Shown: positions 1-10,091, counted from the first letter of the stretch. The stretch: 64,000 nt of DNA from M55B154 sp964486725 (GCA_964486725.1 CAZAOK010000005.1:7044-71043); one strand, 5' to 3'. Translations and numbers: made by a program. The notes: a model not told the origin generated them from the sequence alone.

Positions 1-1242
1 CTGTACCTTACGGCTGGCGAATCCTTCCTTCTCGGCATGATCAGATATCTTCTCCATGGCTGTCACGTTGTCTATACCGTCAAAAGGACCCGAGTTCACG
101 CAGATACCCTTCTCCACGTAAGCATCGGGCATCGTTGCAGCATCCAGCGGCTCATCGGGATTATCTATGACGATCTTGATGGGTATACCGTATTTTTTCG
201 CGAATGCGAAGTCACGGGTATCATGGGCAGGCACCGCCATGATGGCGCCGGTTCCGTATTCCATCAGCACGAAGTTGCCCACGTACAGGGGCACCCGGTC
301 ACCGTTAAAGGGGTTGATCACTTTTAGTCCCGTGTCCATCCCCTCCTTTTCTTTCTCTTCTGAGACACGGTCAACAAGTGACTGCGCCCTGGCATCTTCA
401 ATATATTCACGCACTTTGGGATCGGTCACCCGGTCAAGAAAGGGATGCTCGGGGGCGATCACCATGAAGGTAACCCCGTACACCGTGTCCGGCCTGGTGG
501 TAAAGATGGGGAAATCCTCACCTGTCTCCAGCTTAAATATAATCTCAAGCCCGGTTGATCTTCCGATCCAGTTCTTCTGCATGGTAAGCACACGCTCAGG
601 CCAGCCCTCTTTAAGGGTTTCAGTTCCCTCCAGCAGGTCATCGGCGTAATCGGTGATCTTGTAAAACCACTGGCTCAGTTCTTTCTGGTTCACCTGTGTC
701 TCACATCGCCAGCACAGGCCGTTTTCCACCTGCTCATTGGCAAGCACCGTGTTACAGGTTTCACACCAGTTTACGGGAGCCTTCTTCTTGTAGGCCAGCC
801 CCTTCTCGAACATCTTGCCGAACACGTACTGGTTCCACCTGTAATATTCTTTTGTATGGGTGGCAATCTCACGGTTCCAGTCATATGAAAATCCCAGTTT
901 TTTAAACTGCTCACGCATATGTTCAATATTTTCTTCAGTCCATTTTTTCGGGGGAATGTTGTTCTTTATGGCAGCGTTCTCCGCGGGAAGCCCGAAGGAG
1001 TCCCACCCCATGGGATGGAGGACGTTATAGCCGCGCATTCTCCAGTACCTGGCCATGAGGTCACCGATGGTATAATTCCGCACATGTCCCATGTGTATTC
1101 TTCCCGAAGGATAGGGAAACATCTCCAGCAGGTAATACTTCTCACGGTCATCATCACGCTCACTGGCGAAAACCTCTTCACTGTCCCACTTTTCCTGCCA
1201 TTTCTTTTCAATCCCGGTAAAGTTATACTCTCGTTCTGCCAT
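1..1242 (-). CDS. leuS: Leucyl-tRNA synthetase, N-terminal part (runs off the window)
   Basis: Class I aminoacyl-tRNA synthetase that charges tRNA-Leu in the cytoplasm. Reading the minus strand from the ATG at 1242 gives 414 residues that continue past position 1, so the KMSKS loop and anticodon-binding domain are outside the window. The class I HIGH-type motif is seen as PYPSGRIHMGH with HMGH near residues 50-53. It is followed by the LeuS-typical segments GWDSFGLPAENAA and NWCETCNTVLANEQV, then by the start of the CP1 editing domain with TTRPDTVYG and GTGAIMAVPAHD. The first residues MAEREYNFTGIEKKWQ match the usual LeuS N-terminus, which supports this start. The gene is on the same strand as the CLC gene that follows it and is separated from the CLC stop by about 150 bases. 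The identification is secure. Confidence 0.97.
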   Translation of the reverse strand, partial: MAEREYNFTGIEKKWQEKWDSEEVFASERDDDREKYYLLEMFPYPSGRIHMGHVRNYTIGDLMARYWRMRGYNVLHPMGWDSFGLPAENAAIKNNIPPKKWTEENIEHMREQFKKLGFSYDWNREIATHTKEYYRWNQYVFGKMFEKGLAYKKKAPVNWCETCNTVLANEQVENGLCWRCETQVNQKELSQWFYKITDYADDLLEGTETLKEGWPERVLTMQKNWIGRSTGLEIIFKLETGEDFPIFTTRPDTVYGVTFMVIAPEHPFLDRVTDPKVREYIEDARAQSLVDRVSEEKEKEGMDTGLKVINPFNGDRVPLYVGNFVLMEYGTGAIMAVPAHDTRDFAFAKKYGIPIKIVIDNPDEPLDAATMPDAYVEKGICVNSGPFDGIDNVTAMEKISDHAEKEGFASRKVQ

Positions 1243-1390
1243 ACAAATACCCCGTTACCCAACTTCATAAATTAACATACCCGCGCCCCGTGGACGCCGT
1301 GTATAGTTTGATGTATTTTGGAGTTTGTCTAAAAGTCAAGTAAATCTGGAAAAAAGAACACGTTCTCTGTAACTCTGTGCCCCGGTGGTG

Positions 1391-3208
1391 CTATGTATCC
1401 TTCTTCCTGTCAAAGGAATACGAAGACAAGAACTTGTCCGTTTCCCATGCTTCAAGGAGGGTGCTGTATGCCTGCAGAATATCCTGGTGACGCAGCATGC
1501 CTATGATAGTATACCCGTCCTCTGCCACTACCGGTATATTTTCTATATCGTATTTTTCGATTTTCTGAACGGCCACGGATACCTGGTCATCGGCGGTTAC
1601 CGCCGGTATGGTAATGATGAGATCACCGGCAATCAGCAGGTCAACCAGCTCGTTGTTGATAAGCGCCTGCCGCACCTCTTTCAGTGAAACCACACCCATC
1701 AATCGCTGCCTGTCATCAACCACGCACACGTCCCCATACCTTGAACGGAGAAGCTCCTGCAGCAGGCCCTGGAAGGGAACACGGTAGCTCACTGTCTCGT
1801 AGTCCTTTTTCATCAGGTCTCTCACCTTCACCTGCCCCAGAAGGTCAACCTCACCCATCATGCTGACATCTATTCCCTCTTCCATCAACTCTGATGCGTA
1901 TATTGTACCCTTATTCACATACACCACCACGATGTATGCCATAATGCTTACCAGCATCAGGGGGAGGACAAGCCGGTAGTCGCCTGTAAGCTCAAACACC
2001 AGCATGATAGAGGTAAGTGGTATGGAGTTTATCCCCGCCAGCAGTCCACCCATGGCCACCAGGGCAAAAACCACCGGGTCAAGGGACAGGTTGAGCAGGT
2101 AGTTCAACATCGAGGCGAAGATAAAACCGGACATCACACCGATTCCAAGAGAGGGGGCAAACAGTCCCCCGTAGGCACCGGCGTTGATGAAGGCGGCCAG
2201 AAATATTATTTTCAAAACCAGCAGCACGATTACAGTAGTTATGGTAAACTCGTAATTAAGAATACTGTTTATAGTACTGTATCCTGTGCCGTACAGCTCG
2301 CTGTACTTGATCAGCACAACGCCGAAAAGAAGCGCGATGGGTATCAGGCGGACGTAGATATTGCGCACCTTTAATCCCGGATCAAACAACTTCTTCATCC
2401 AGCGGGAGAAGATAAAAAACAACATGGAAAGAATACCACAGGCAATTCCAAGTAAGAGGAAGTAGGGAAAATTGGGGGCCACCTCGAGGGTATATTGCGG
2501 TATCTTGAAAAGGGCTTCATTTCCCAGAACACCCCGCGAAATGATATCCGCCACCACCGATGAGATGATGAGTGAACTCAACGCCTCGTTTTTCAGGTCG
2601 TTTAACAGTATAACTTCTATACCGAAAAACACCCCCGCGATGGGAGCATTAAATACAGCTGAAATGGCCGCGGCGGCACCCGCGGCAGTATACATCTTCA
2701 TGTTATCACTTTTCAGCCGAAACACCTGCGACATGAATGACCCGATACCGCTGCCCATCTTGGCTGCCGGCCCTTCCGGGCCAAGGGGTATACCGGTACC
2801 AATGGTGATAATGGAATTAAAAAGATGAAAGAGAGTTACCTTGAGTGGGATAAAACCCTTTTTGATGATAAGGGATTTGATGACATTCACCACCCCTCTT
2901 TCACGGGAAAGGGCGGGAAACATCCAGGTAGTTACGCTTATGATTACAGCCCCGGCAACCGGAACAAGAAACACCATGTCCCTGCTGATCCCGGATTTCA
3001 CCCCCTTGTGACCCGGATCAAAGAGTACACGCATGAATTCCAGCAGGAAATGAAAAAGCACCGCTCCAAGCCCTGCCAGAACACCGAGTATCATGGCAAA
3101 AAAAATCTGTGCCACGTATCGCGAGATGTCCGACTCAAGGTAGGAATTCTGTATCCATTGTCTGAGGTTGGAAAAAAAACTCAGGTAGGAATCTATCTGC
3201 TCCTTCAT
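1391..3208 (-). CDS. CLC-family chloride/proton antiporter with C-terminal CBS pair
   Basis: A 605-residue CLC transporter of the inner membrane. About 450 residues form the multi-helix channel domain. Two CBS domains (roughly 460-595) follow, and in this family these commonly bind adenine nucleotides and gate transport. The second anion-site motif reads GPEGP (143-147), so the gating glutamate (E145) is present. The proton-relay glutamate is also likely present as E198 in the FFGIEVI segment. The third motif GGLFAP is intact. The first motif, normally GxGxPE, is degenerate: the region reads ERGVVNVI with no proline. Anion preference therefore cannot be assumed to be chloride. The stop of the upstream PtsN-like gene lies 11 bases before this ATG on the same strand, so the two are probably co-transcribed. 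A second, more canonical CLC lies at 6080-8137. Confidence 0.92.
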   Translation of the reverse strand: MKEQIDSYLSFFSNLRQWIQNSYLESDISRYVAQIFFAMILGVLAGLGAVLFHFLLEFMRVLFDPGHKGVKSGISRDMVFLVPVAGAVIISVTTWMFPALSRERGVVNVIKSLIIKKGFIPLKVTLFHLFNSIITIGTGIPLGPEGPAAKMGSGIGSFMSQVFRLKSDNMKMYTAAGAAAAISAVFNAPIAGVFFGIEVILLNDLKNEALSSLIISSVVADIISRGVLGNEALFKIPQYTLEVAPNFPYFLLLGIACGILSMLFFIFSRWMKKLFDPGLKVRNIYVRLIPIALLFGVVLIKYSELYGTGYSTINSILNYEFTITTVIVLLVLKIIFLAAFINAGAYGGLFAPSLGIGVMSGFIFASMLNYLLNLSLDPVVFALVAMGGLLAGINSIPLTSIMLVFELTGDYRLVLPLMLVSIMAYIVVVYVNKGTIYASELMEEGIDVSMMGEVDLLGQVKVRDLMKKDYETVSYRVPFQGLLQELLRSRYGDVCVVDDRQRLMGVVSLKEVRQALINNELVDLLIAGDLIITIPAVTADDQVSVAVQKIEKYDIENIPVVAEDGYTIIGMLRHQDILQAYSTLLEAWETDKFLSSYSFDRKKDT

Positions 3209-3219
3209 CTTCTAAATTA

Positions 3220-3666
3220 TTATTTATTCAATATTTCCAGGATCTTCTCAGGTTTCTTCGCCCTGATAACCTGTTTCCGGACATTTTCATCCCTGAGCAG
3301 TCCCATGATCTGGGAGAGAAGTTTCAGGTATTCCTTGTGCTGCCGTTCACCCGCGGCAACCAGTATTATAAGATTTACCGGGTTTGCGTCAATTGAATCA
3401 AACTCAATTCCCTTTCGGGAAATGCCGATGGCAAAAGCTATTTTATTAACCGCACGTATCTTGGCATGGGGAACAGCGATACCAAAACCTATGCCGGTGG
3501 TCATTATCTCTTCTCTTTCTTTAAGTGCCCTGACAAGCTCATCCACATCCGAGCATACGTCAGACCCTTCAAAGACGCGGGCCAGCTCTTCTATTGCATC
3601 AAACTTGCTCTTTGATGTAATGTCCTTTATGTAGTGTACATCAGTATATTCTATAAAGTTTTTCAT
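3220..3666 (-). CDS. PTS EIIA (PtsN/fructose-type) domain protein
   Basis: A 148-residue single-domain EIIA protein of the PtsN/mannitol-fructose class. The phospho-acceptor histidine is H67 in the segment GIAVPHAK, preceded by TTGIGFG as in PtsN proteins. Such proteins usually act in regulatory phosphorelays (nitrogen PTS, potassium or cell-envelope control) and not in sugar uptake. I chose the ATG at 3666, which has AAGGG a few bases upstream. An in-frame start at 3753 would add about 29 residues not typical of the family. The gene lies directly upstream of, and probably in one transcript with, the CLC gene at 1391-3208. This suggests, as inference only, that phosphorylation state could regulate ion flux. 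No HPr or EI gene is visible in this window. Confidence 0.88.
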   Translation of the reverse strand: MKNFIEYTDVHYIKDITSKSKFDAIEELARVFEGSDVCSDVDELVRALKEREEIMTTGIGFGIAVPHAKIRAVNKIAFAIGISRKGIEFDSIDANPVNLIILVAAGERQHKEYLKLLSQIMGLLRDENVRKQVIRAKKPEKILEILNK

Positions 3667-3798
3667 GGTACCCTTTTTTCGGTCGGCGCCCTGTATTTTA
3701 ATTTCGCTGGCACCGTTATGTGCTAAGCCAATAAGTATGATGATGTCAATCAAAAAACAAAGCAGGAAACGGAGAAAGAACCGGCGTATCTGTAAGAA

Positions 3799-4965
3799 TC
3801 ACTTCCGTGTTTTCAGTTTATCAATAAATATTGCCCGGCTGCTCATATCGAAATGGAAATCTTTCTCCTGGATAACACGTACGCACGCTTCTACCACCCG
3901 CTCATCGTATAATACACCTGCATTTGCTGAAATCTCATTGATAGCCAGGTCCATACCCAGGGCCCCCCTGTACGGCCTGTTAGTGGCTATGGATTCAACC
4001 ACGTCTGCTACTCCCAGGATTTTCGCTTCAGATAAGATATACTTACCTTCCAATCCCTCCGGGTATCCGGAACCATCAATTCGTTCGTGATGCTGCAGCA
4101 CGATTTCGGCAACAGGCCATCTGAACTCAATCATCTTCAAAATGTCATATCCCGCCGCGGGATGCATTCTTATGTACTGCATATCAAGGTCGGTCAACCT
4201 TCCCGGTTTAAAAAGGATCTCGATGGGTACAGCGATCTTCCCGATGTCATGCACCATGGCTGCGATGTATATGCCCTGCACCTGCTCATCGGGGTAATCC
4301 AGTTCCTCCGCTAATGCACGCGCGAGATGGGCCACCCGCTGCTGATGTCCCCCTGTATATGGATCTCGCATTTCCGCCATAAAAGATATTGTACTGATGG
4401 TGCCCTCAATAGAGCGTTCTAGCTGCTCAAGGCTGCTGTGCAGGGCATCTTCGGCAAATATACGCTCACGAACTTCTTCTTTCAGAAGTTCGTTTACTTC
4501 CGTTAATTCTGCGGTACGCTTTTCAAGTTCTGCAGTATGGGTATGAATTTCTTCTTCAAGGCGGGCATGGTAATTATTGTGTTCATCGATAAGACGAGCC
4601 CGCTCCACGCACTTCTCAACCGCATGTTCAAGCACCATCATGTCCTGAATCGGTTTCATCACGAAATCCCATGCTCCCAGCTTCAGGGACTCTATCGCCT
4701 CCTTCACATCACCGGTACCAGAAACGATAATGATGGGCAGGTTATTATAATTATCCGTCAGCTTCTCAAGCAGTTCAAGGCCATGCATATCAGGCATGCG
4801 CAGGTCAAGAAGAACCACATCGGGAACCTCTTTCTGAAGTATATCCAACCCCTCTTTGCCGGAACCAGCCTGTATAACCATGTACCCTGAATATTCGAAA
4901 TAGGCCGCCACAGTTTCCCTGAATACCTTCTCGTCTTCGATTGTCAAAATTGTCGTCTTCTTCAT
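3799..4965 (-). CDS. Response regulator with HD-GYP phosphodiesterase domain
   Basis: A 388-residue two-component output protein. The N-terminal receiver domain (about 1-125) has phospho-acceptor D54 in VLLDLRMPDM and the conserved lysine in VMKPI. A short coiled-coil linker (about 140-195, rich in E, L and R) leads to an HD-GYP domain with HDIGK and HHERIDGSGYP, the metal-binding and GYP signatures of cyclic-di-GMP phosphodiesterases. The chosen ATG at 4965 starts MKKTTILTIEDE, the standard beginning of a receiver fold. A GTG at 5028 would add 21 unlikely residues. The gene is divergent from the outer-membrane protein at 5166. A related HD-GYP domain is found at 62528-63997. The cognate kinase is not in the window. 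Confidence 0.93.
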   Translation of the reverse strand: MKKTTILTIEDEKVFRETVAAYFEYSGYMVIQAGSGKEGLDILQKEVPDVVLLDLRMPDMHGLELLEKLTDNYNNLPIIIVSGTGDVKEAIESLKLGAWDFVMKPIQDMMVLEHAVEKCVERARLIDEHNNYHARLEEEIHTHTAELEKRTAELTEVNELLKEEVRERIFAEDALHSSLEQLERSIEGTISTISFMAEMRDPYTGGHQQRVAHLARALAEELDYPDEQVQGIYIAAMVHDIGKIAVPIEILFKPGRLTDLDMQYIRMHPAAGYDILKMIEFRWPVAEIVLQHHERIDGSGYPEGLEGKYILSEAKILGVADVVESIATNRPYRGALGMDLAINEISANAGVLYDERVVEACVRVIQEKDFHFDMSSRAIFIDKLKTRK

Positions 4966-5165
4966 ACCCTTATATCCCCATAGCCACCATATGTACTTTT
5001 CATGCCACCTGGCAGTAAAACGCTCCACCTGACAATATACATATCCGGATAGTCCATTTCACCTTTTGTGTTCCCATCTCAATGATTTTTTACTTGCGGA
5101 TTGCCCGCAGTGTGTCATCATATGGATGAATTGTTTATTTACTTATCAAGAAGAGGTAACCTTCT

Positions 5166-5966
5166 ATGACAAGAATATTTTTACCCTGTATCATTATTTT
5201 TATATTCTTCATGTCAACCGCGGGGGCACACGCGGGCACCTTCATCGCCGGTGCCAAAAGCTGGTTCGCCTTCTGGGAATCGGGGGTGATCAACCAGTAC
5301 GAGAAGAGAATGAAAAAAACCATTCCTACCCTCGAATCAATTGATAAGGAGCCGGGCAAGGGTTTCCTTGCCGGTCCCCTTCTTGGCTACCAGACTGACA
5401 ACGGAAAATGGTCATTTGGCATGGCTGCCATGGCGTTCAGTTATTTCCAGCAGGAAATGACCGGGAAAGAGAATGGGAATGAAGTTGAATTTGATGCATC
5501 ACTCAGACGAATGGATTTTGATCTTGCAGTCAATCACAGGTTAAATCCCTACATAAAGGCTATTGCCGGCTATAAGCACCAGTATTATAAACTTGATATT
5601 GAAATTAAGCCTGTTGGTAATTCCGAAACGCATACGGCAAATCTCAGTATCCCTACACTTGGTATTGGGTTTTCATACCCTTTATCAAATTCGCTGGTTG
5701 CAGGTCTCCAGCTTGGCATCCTTTACGTGATACCTTCGGTTGAAATAGAACAGGACCCGGGTGGATCCATGGCAGTAGAAACAGAAAACTCTTTCGGGTT
5801 TAACGGTGAAACCGCAATCAGTTACCTGGTAACCCAAAACCTTATTATAGAGCTGGGCTATCGGTTACAGGTCTATGAATATACTGCTAATATTCCTGAT
5901 GATCCGTCCGGTGACGCCCGTGACCTCACCCATGGGGTAGTTGTCTCGGCGTATTACCTGTTTTAA
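5166..5966 (+). CDS. Predicted outer-membrane beta-barrel protein
   Basis: 266 residues that I do not recognise as a named family. The first 23 residues form a clear Sec signal (basic start, hydrophobic IFLPCIIIFIFFMSTAG, then AHA before the cleavage point). The mature part has alternating hydrophobic/polar stretches, many aromatic residues and glycines, and ends in SAYYLF. A C-terminal aromatic residue of this kind is the usual assembly signal for outer-membrane beta-barrels. Length is compatible with an 8- to 12-strand barrel. It sits between the HD-GYP regulator (divergent) and the second CLC gene on the same strand, with about 110 bases before the latter. Function, such as pore or structural protein, cannot be stated. 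Confidence 0.7.
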   Translation: MTRIFLPCIIIFIFFMSTAGAHAGTFIAGAKSWFAFWESGVINQYEKRMKKTIPTLESIDKEPGKGFLAGPLLGYQTDNGKWSFGMAAMAFSYFQQEMTGKENGNEVEFDASLRRMDFDLAVNHRLNPYIKAIAGYKHQYYKLDIEIKPVGNSETHTANLSIPTLGIGFSYPLSNSLVAGLQLGILYVIPSVEIEQDPGGSMAVETENSFGFNGETAISYLVTQNLIIELGYRLQVYEYTANIPDDPSGDARDLTHGVVVSAYYLF

Positions 5967-6079
5967 AGGAAGAAAACTGCTGTATACGCAAACCCGCGTT
6001 ATTTTTTTCAGATTAATGCTTTGACATAAATCTGTCCCTGTTATGTACGCACAGTAAAGAATTGGAAGAATATGTCCCT

Positions 6080-8137
6080 ATGAAGTCCCTGTTTTATACA
6101 CTATCCAAACGAGTTGCCTCTTTAATCGAAAGGGCCAAAATGACAGAGCACACCTTCATGATAATGGTGGCTCTTATCATCGGCGCGTTCGCCGGGTTCG
6201 GTGCCATCGGTATCCGTACCATGATCAAGGCAGTCTCTGATATTTTCTTCAGCGGAGAGGGCAACCTGCTGCAGAACATCATGACCTCCCCCTGGTATGT
6301 AATTCTTTTTGTTCCCGCACTTGGTGGACTTTTAGTGGGGCCACTTATCTACTTCCTGGCCCGTGAAGCCAAGGGGCACGGGGTGCCGGAGGTAATGCAG
6401 TCCATCATCATGAAAGGTGGTGCCATACGGCCGAGGGTTGCCATAGTCAAGGCCATAGCCTCATCCATTACCATAGGCACGGGTGGTTCGGTTGGACGGG
6501 AAGGCCCCATCGTTCAGATCGGTGCCAGCCTCGGATCTACGATCGGACAGTTCTTCCGGGTATCCACCCAGCGCATGAAGACCTTTGTGGCATGCGGCGC
6601 AGCGGCAGGCATCGCGGCCGCCTTTAACGCCCCCATAGCCGGCGCCCTTTTCGCGGTTGAAATCATACTTGGTGATTTCGGATTTACACAATTTTCACCC
6701 ATTGTTATTGCCTCGGTTATGGCCACCGTAGTCTCCCATCAGTTCGAGGGGAATTTTGCCGCCTTCCAGGTACCCACCTATCACCTGAACAGTCCTTATG
6801 AATTATTCTTTTATTTCACACTTGCTTTCCTCTGCGCCGTTGTGGCGTACATGTTTATCAAGACCCTGTACTGGTCAGAAGAGTTTTTCGAAGAGAAAGT
6901 GAAAATACCAGAATATTTACAACCCGCAATCGGTGGACTTCTCGTCGGCGCGATGGCACTGATGTTCCCCCAGGTAATGGGTGTTGGTTATGATTCAATA
7001 AATAACGCCCTTCACGGCGACACCATCTGGCACATCGCTTTTATACTTATCTTTTTGAAAATTATAGCCACTTCCATTACCCTGGGTTCCGGCGGCTCCG
7101 GTGGCATTTTCGCTCCTTCGTTGTTCCTGGGAGCCATGACGGGGGTGGGATTTGGTTATTTCGTTCACGATTATTTTCCCACTATCGCCACCACACCCGG
7201 CGCCTACGCCCTTGTGGCCATGGGGGGACTTGTGGCGGCAACAACACACGCCCCCATAACAGCCATTATCATCGTATTCGAACTAACCAATGATTACCGT
7301 ATCATACTGCCCCTCATGATCGTATGTATAATCTCTACCATAGTATCCCAAAAGTTTTCCAGGGAATCCATATATACATTGAAACTCGTCCAGCGAAACA
7401 TTCACATAAAGGACGGGGCCGAAATAAACGTGATGAAATCAATTTTTGTGAAGGACGTGTACACCACCCATGCTGAACCAATACCAGTGACTTCAACATT
7501 CGACCAGGTTGTCAATCATCTCATTTCGGGGAAAGACCCCTATTCACCTGTCCTGGATTCCAGGGGAAGGTTGTACGGTATAATATCCATGCATGATGTG
7601 AAAGACTATCTCTTCGAAAGGGACATACTGCGGGATGTACTGATTGCCTCTGACATTGCCAATACAGACGTAAGTACCGTCACCCCGGAGGATAATTGCC
7701 AGGATGTACTCGATATTATATCAAAGTATGATCTTGAGGGCATGCCCGTTGTTGACTTACAGAACAAGAAGCGGGTACTGGGTATGGTGTGGAGAAAGGA
7801 TATACTGGACGCCTACAACAAGGAAATTGAACGACGTGATATCACCTCCTCATTTGCCTCACGTATTACCATGCCCAATATCGACCAGGGTGTCCACTTT
7901 ATGGAAGGCTATACAATTACCGAAGTTCCCGCACCACGCATGTTCATCGGTAAATCCATAAAAGAGATAGGCATCAGGGCAAATTTTGGAGTGGATGTGC
8001 TTCTTGTCCGGTACAACACCAAGCAGGGGTCCAAGATCAAGGCTATCCCCGATCCCGATTACGTCATCTCCTATGATGACTCACTCGTAATAGCAGGAGA
8101 AATCGGCAAAATAAACCTTTTAAAAAGCAGAATATAG
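6080..8137 (+). CDS. CLC-family chloride/proton antiporter with CBS and TrkA-C domains
   Basis: A 685-residue inner-membrane CLC protein with all three anion-site motifs: GHGVPE (99-104), GREGP (139-143, gating glutamate E141) and GSGGIFAP. The proton glutamate is likely in ALFAVEIIL. This combination predicts an H+/Cl- exchanger. Two CBS domains follow (about 460-585). The last ~80 residues resemble a TrkA-C (RCK_C) domain, with SIKEIGIRANFGVDVLLV, and end with a beta strand and LVIAGEIGKI. The CBS plus TrkA-C combination suggests ligand gating by nucleotides. The ATG at 6080 is preceded by GGAAG about 11 bases upstream. An in-frame TTG at 6062 would overlap that ribosome-binding site, so I prefer 6080. 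This copy is more canonical than the CLC at 1391. Confidence 0.94.
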   Translation: MKSLFYTLSKRVASLIERAKMTEHTFMIMVALIIGAFAGFGAIGIRTMIKAVSDIFFSGEGNLLQNIMTSPWYVILFVPALGGLLVGPLIYFLAREAKGHGVPEVMQSIIMKGGAIRPRVAIVKAIASSITIGTGGSVGREGPIVQIGASLGSTIGQFFRVSTQRMKTFVACGAAAGIAAAFNAPIAGALFAVEIILGDFGFTQFSPIVIASVMATVVSHQFEGNFAAFQVPTYHLNSPYELFFYFTLAFLCAVVAYMFIKTLYWSEEFFEEKVKIPEYLQPAIGGLLVGAMALMFPQVMGVGYDSINNALHGDTIWHIAFILIFLKIIATSITLGSGGSGGIFAPSLFLGAMTGVGFGYFVHDYFPTIATTPGAYALVAMGGLVAATTHAPITAIIIVFELTNDYRIILPLMIVCIISTIVSQKFSRESIYTLKLVQRNIHIKDGAEINVMKSIFVKDVYTTHAEPIPVTSTFDQVVNHLISGKDPYSPVLDSRGRLYGIISMHDVKDYLFERDILRDVLIASDIANTDVSTVTPEDNCQDVLDIISKYDLEGMPVVDLQNKKRVLGMVWRKDILDAYNKEIERRDITSSFASRITMPNIDQGVHFMEGYTITEVPAPRMFIGKSIKEIGIRANFGVDVLLVRYNTKQGSKIKAIPDPDYVISYDDSLVIAGEIGKINLLKSRI

Positions 8138-8270
8138 AATACCTGCGCTGAAAATTATACTTGACCATCACTTCACAGACCATGTCTACTGATATCGTCT
8201 AATTAACTAAACGCCTGAAACTGGAAACGTCAGGCATCAAAAAATAATAAAAACAATTAAGAGGTCTGTT

Positions 8271-10067
8271 ATGGGATATACACACTATTCTCAGTTATTC
8301 TGGGATCAGGTTGCCAAATATGGCGACAGGGTGGCCCTGCGCCACAAGCCCGTTGACAAATGGGAAGAGATCAGCTGGAAAGAATTCGGAGCCCAGGTAA
8401 AAAGCATAGCCAACGCTCTGGTGGATGCCGGCATAGGGGAACAGAAAACCGTGGGTATTTTTTCACAAAATATGCCCCAGTGGACTATCGCCGATATAGC
8501 GTCACTTTGTATTCGTGCCATACCCGTACCTATATATGCCACAAATACCACGAAGCAGGCCGAGTACATTATAAATGATGCCGAGATAAAAGTAGTTTTC
8601 GTTGGTGACCAGGACCAGTACGACAAGGCCATAGAATTGCTGGATAACAGTAAGTACCTTGAAAAAATAATTGTATTCAAACCCTCTGTAAAAATATCAC
8701 CCTCAGACAGGGTAATGTACTATTCCGATTTTCTAAAGGCAGGACAGCAGTCATCCAGCGGTGAAGAAGTAGATAAACGTATGGAACAGGGTAAACTGGA
8801 AGACCTTCTGACTTTCATCTATACGTCTGGAACAACCGGAGAGCCCAAGGGGGTTATGCTTACCCATTCAAACGTGATGTTTCAGAAGGAATCCCATGAC
8901 GGCCGACTGGTTGACCCGAATGATAAAGATATATCATTATCTTTTCTTCCCCTGAGTCATGTCTTTGAACGAATCTGGTTGTATTATGTACTGGCGTGCG
9001 GTATGACAAACTATTACCTGGAAAATCCTGCCGACATCATTGAATTCATCGCTGAAGCAAAACCAACCATTATGTGCGCGGTACCAAGATTTTATGAAAA
9101 AATCTATGCCACCGTGTTTAACAGGCTTGAATCCGCTCCACCCATCCGCAAAAAGCTCTTTAAGTGGGCAGTGAAAATTGGTGCCAAACACAACAACAGG
9201 AAAAAAGACAGGAAATTCATTGGCCCCTATCTGAAATTTCGTTACAAGATCGCGGATACCCTGGTGTTGAAAAAAATTCGAGACATTGTTGGGGGACAGA
9301 TCAAGTTTTTTCCCTGTGCAGGCGCTCCCCTTTCACAGGAAATTGAAGAATTCTTTTATGCCTGCGGCCTGTTCATTACCTACGGGTACGGTCTCACCGA
9401 AACAACCGCTACTGTTACCTGTCATGAACCATCGAACTTTATTTTTGGCGCAGTAGGAAAGCCGCTTCCAGGGGTTGAAGTGAAGATAGATGAGAGCAAT
9501 GGCGAAATTCTGGTTCGCGGCGGTAATGTAATGAAAGGGTATTACAAGAAACCCGATGCAACCGCAGAGGTGTTTACCAGTGACGGTTTCTTTAGAACCG
9601 GTGACGCGGGTGTATTTGAAGAAAACGGAGAACTGCGAATTACCGACAGGATAAAGGACCTCATGAAAACTTCAGGTGGCAAATACATAGCTCCCCAGAT
9701 GATAGAAAGCACCCTTGGTGCCGATCATTTCATTGAGCAGATAGCTATCATCGGTGACCAGCGGAAATACGTGACTGCTCTTATCGTCCCCTCATTTGAG
9801 GCACTTGAGGAGCATGCGAAAACCAATAACATACAATACTCATCAAAAGAAGAACTGGTAAATAAACCTGAAATAAAAGAATTTTACCAGAACAGAATCG
9901 AAGAAGCCTCAAGCGAGTTTGCCCGCTTTGAGAAAATTAAAAAGTTTACCCTTCTTCCCGATGAGTTTACTGTTGAGAATGGAGAAATAACTCCCACGTT
10001 AAAAATTAAACGAAAGGTAGTTGCCGAAAAGTACAAGGACATCATTGACTCAATGTACGAAGAATAA
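8271..10067 (+). CDS. Long-chain acyl-CoA ligase (AMP-forming)
   Basis: A 598-residue ANL-superfamily enzyme that activates a fatty acid to acyl-AMP and then to acyl-CoA. The P-loop-like AMP motif YTSGTTGEPKGV is at about 184-195. It is followed by FLPLSHVFER, YGLTETTA, RTGD and the hinge DRIKDLMKTSGGKYIAP, in the order and spacing of bacterial long-chain acyl-CoA synthetases (FadD15/FAA type). The start is supported by AAGAGGT five bases upstream. No membrane segment is evident, so it is probably cytoplasmic or peripheral. It heads the lipid-related block of this window. A strong terminator follows at 10092. The TetR-type palindrome seen near the neighbouring reductase genes was not found in its promoter region. 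Substrate chain length cannot be read from sequence. Confidence 0.94.
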   Translation: MGYTHYSQLFWDQVAKYGDRVALRHKPVDKWEEISWKEFGAQVKSIANALVDAGIGEQKTVGIFSQNMPQWTIADIASLCIRAIPVPIYATNTTKQAEYIINDAEIKVVFVGDQDQYDKAIELLDNSKYLEKIIVFKPSVKISPSDRVMYYSDFLKAGQQSSSGEEVDKRMEQGKLEDLLTFIYTSGTTGEPKGVMLTHSNVMFQKESHDGRLVDPNDKDISLSFLPLSHVFERIWLYYVLACGMTNYYLENPADIIEFIAEAKPTIMCAVPRFYEKIYATVFNRLESAPPIRKKLFKWAVKIGAKHNNRKKDRKFIGPYLKFRYKIADTLVLKKIRDIVGGQIKFFPCAGAPLSQEIEEFFYACGLFITYGYGLTETTATVTCHEPSNFIFGAVGKPLPGVEVKIDESNGEILVRGGNVMKGYYKKPDATAEVFTSDGFFRTGDAGVFEENGELRITDRIKDLMKTSGGKYIAPQMIESTLGADHFIEQIAIIGDQRKYVTALIVPSFEALEEHAKTNNIQYSSKEELVNKPEIKEFYQNRIEEASSEFARFEKIKKFTLLPDEFTVENGEITPTLKIKRKVVAEKYKDIIDSMYEE

Positions 10068-10091
10068 ATTACTCATACGAATACCATCATT

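Noticed and set aside
8213..8235. GCCTGA/TCAGGC inverted repeat after the second CLC gene as a terminator
   Set aside because: Only six pairs, an 11-base loop and no T run on the coding strand.
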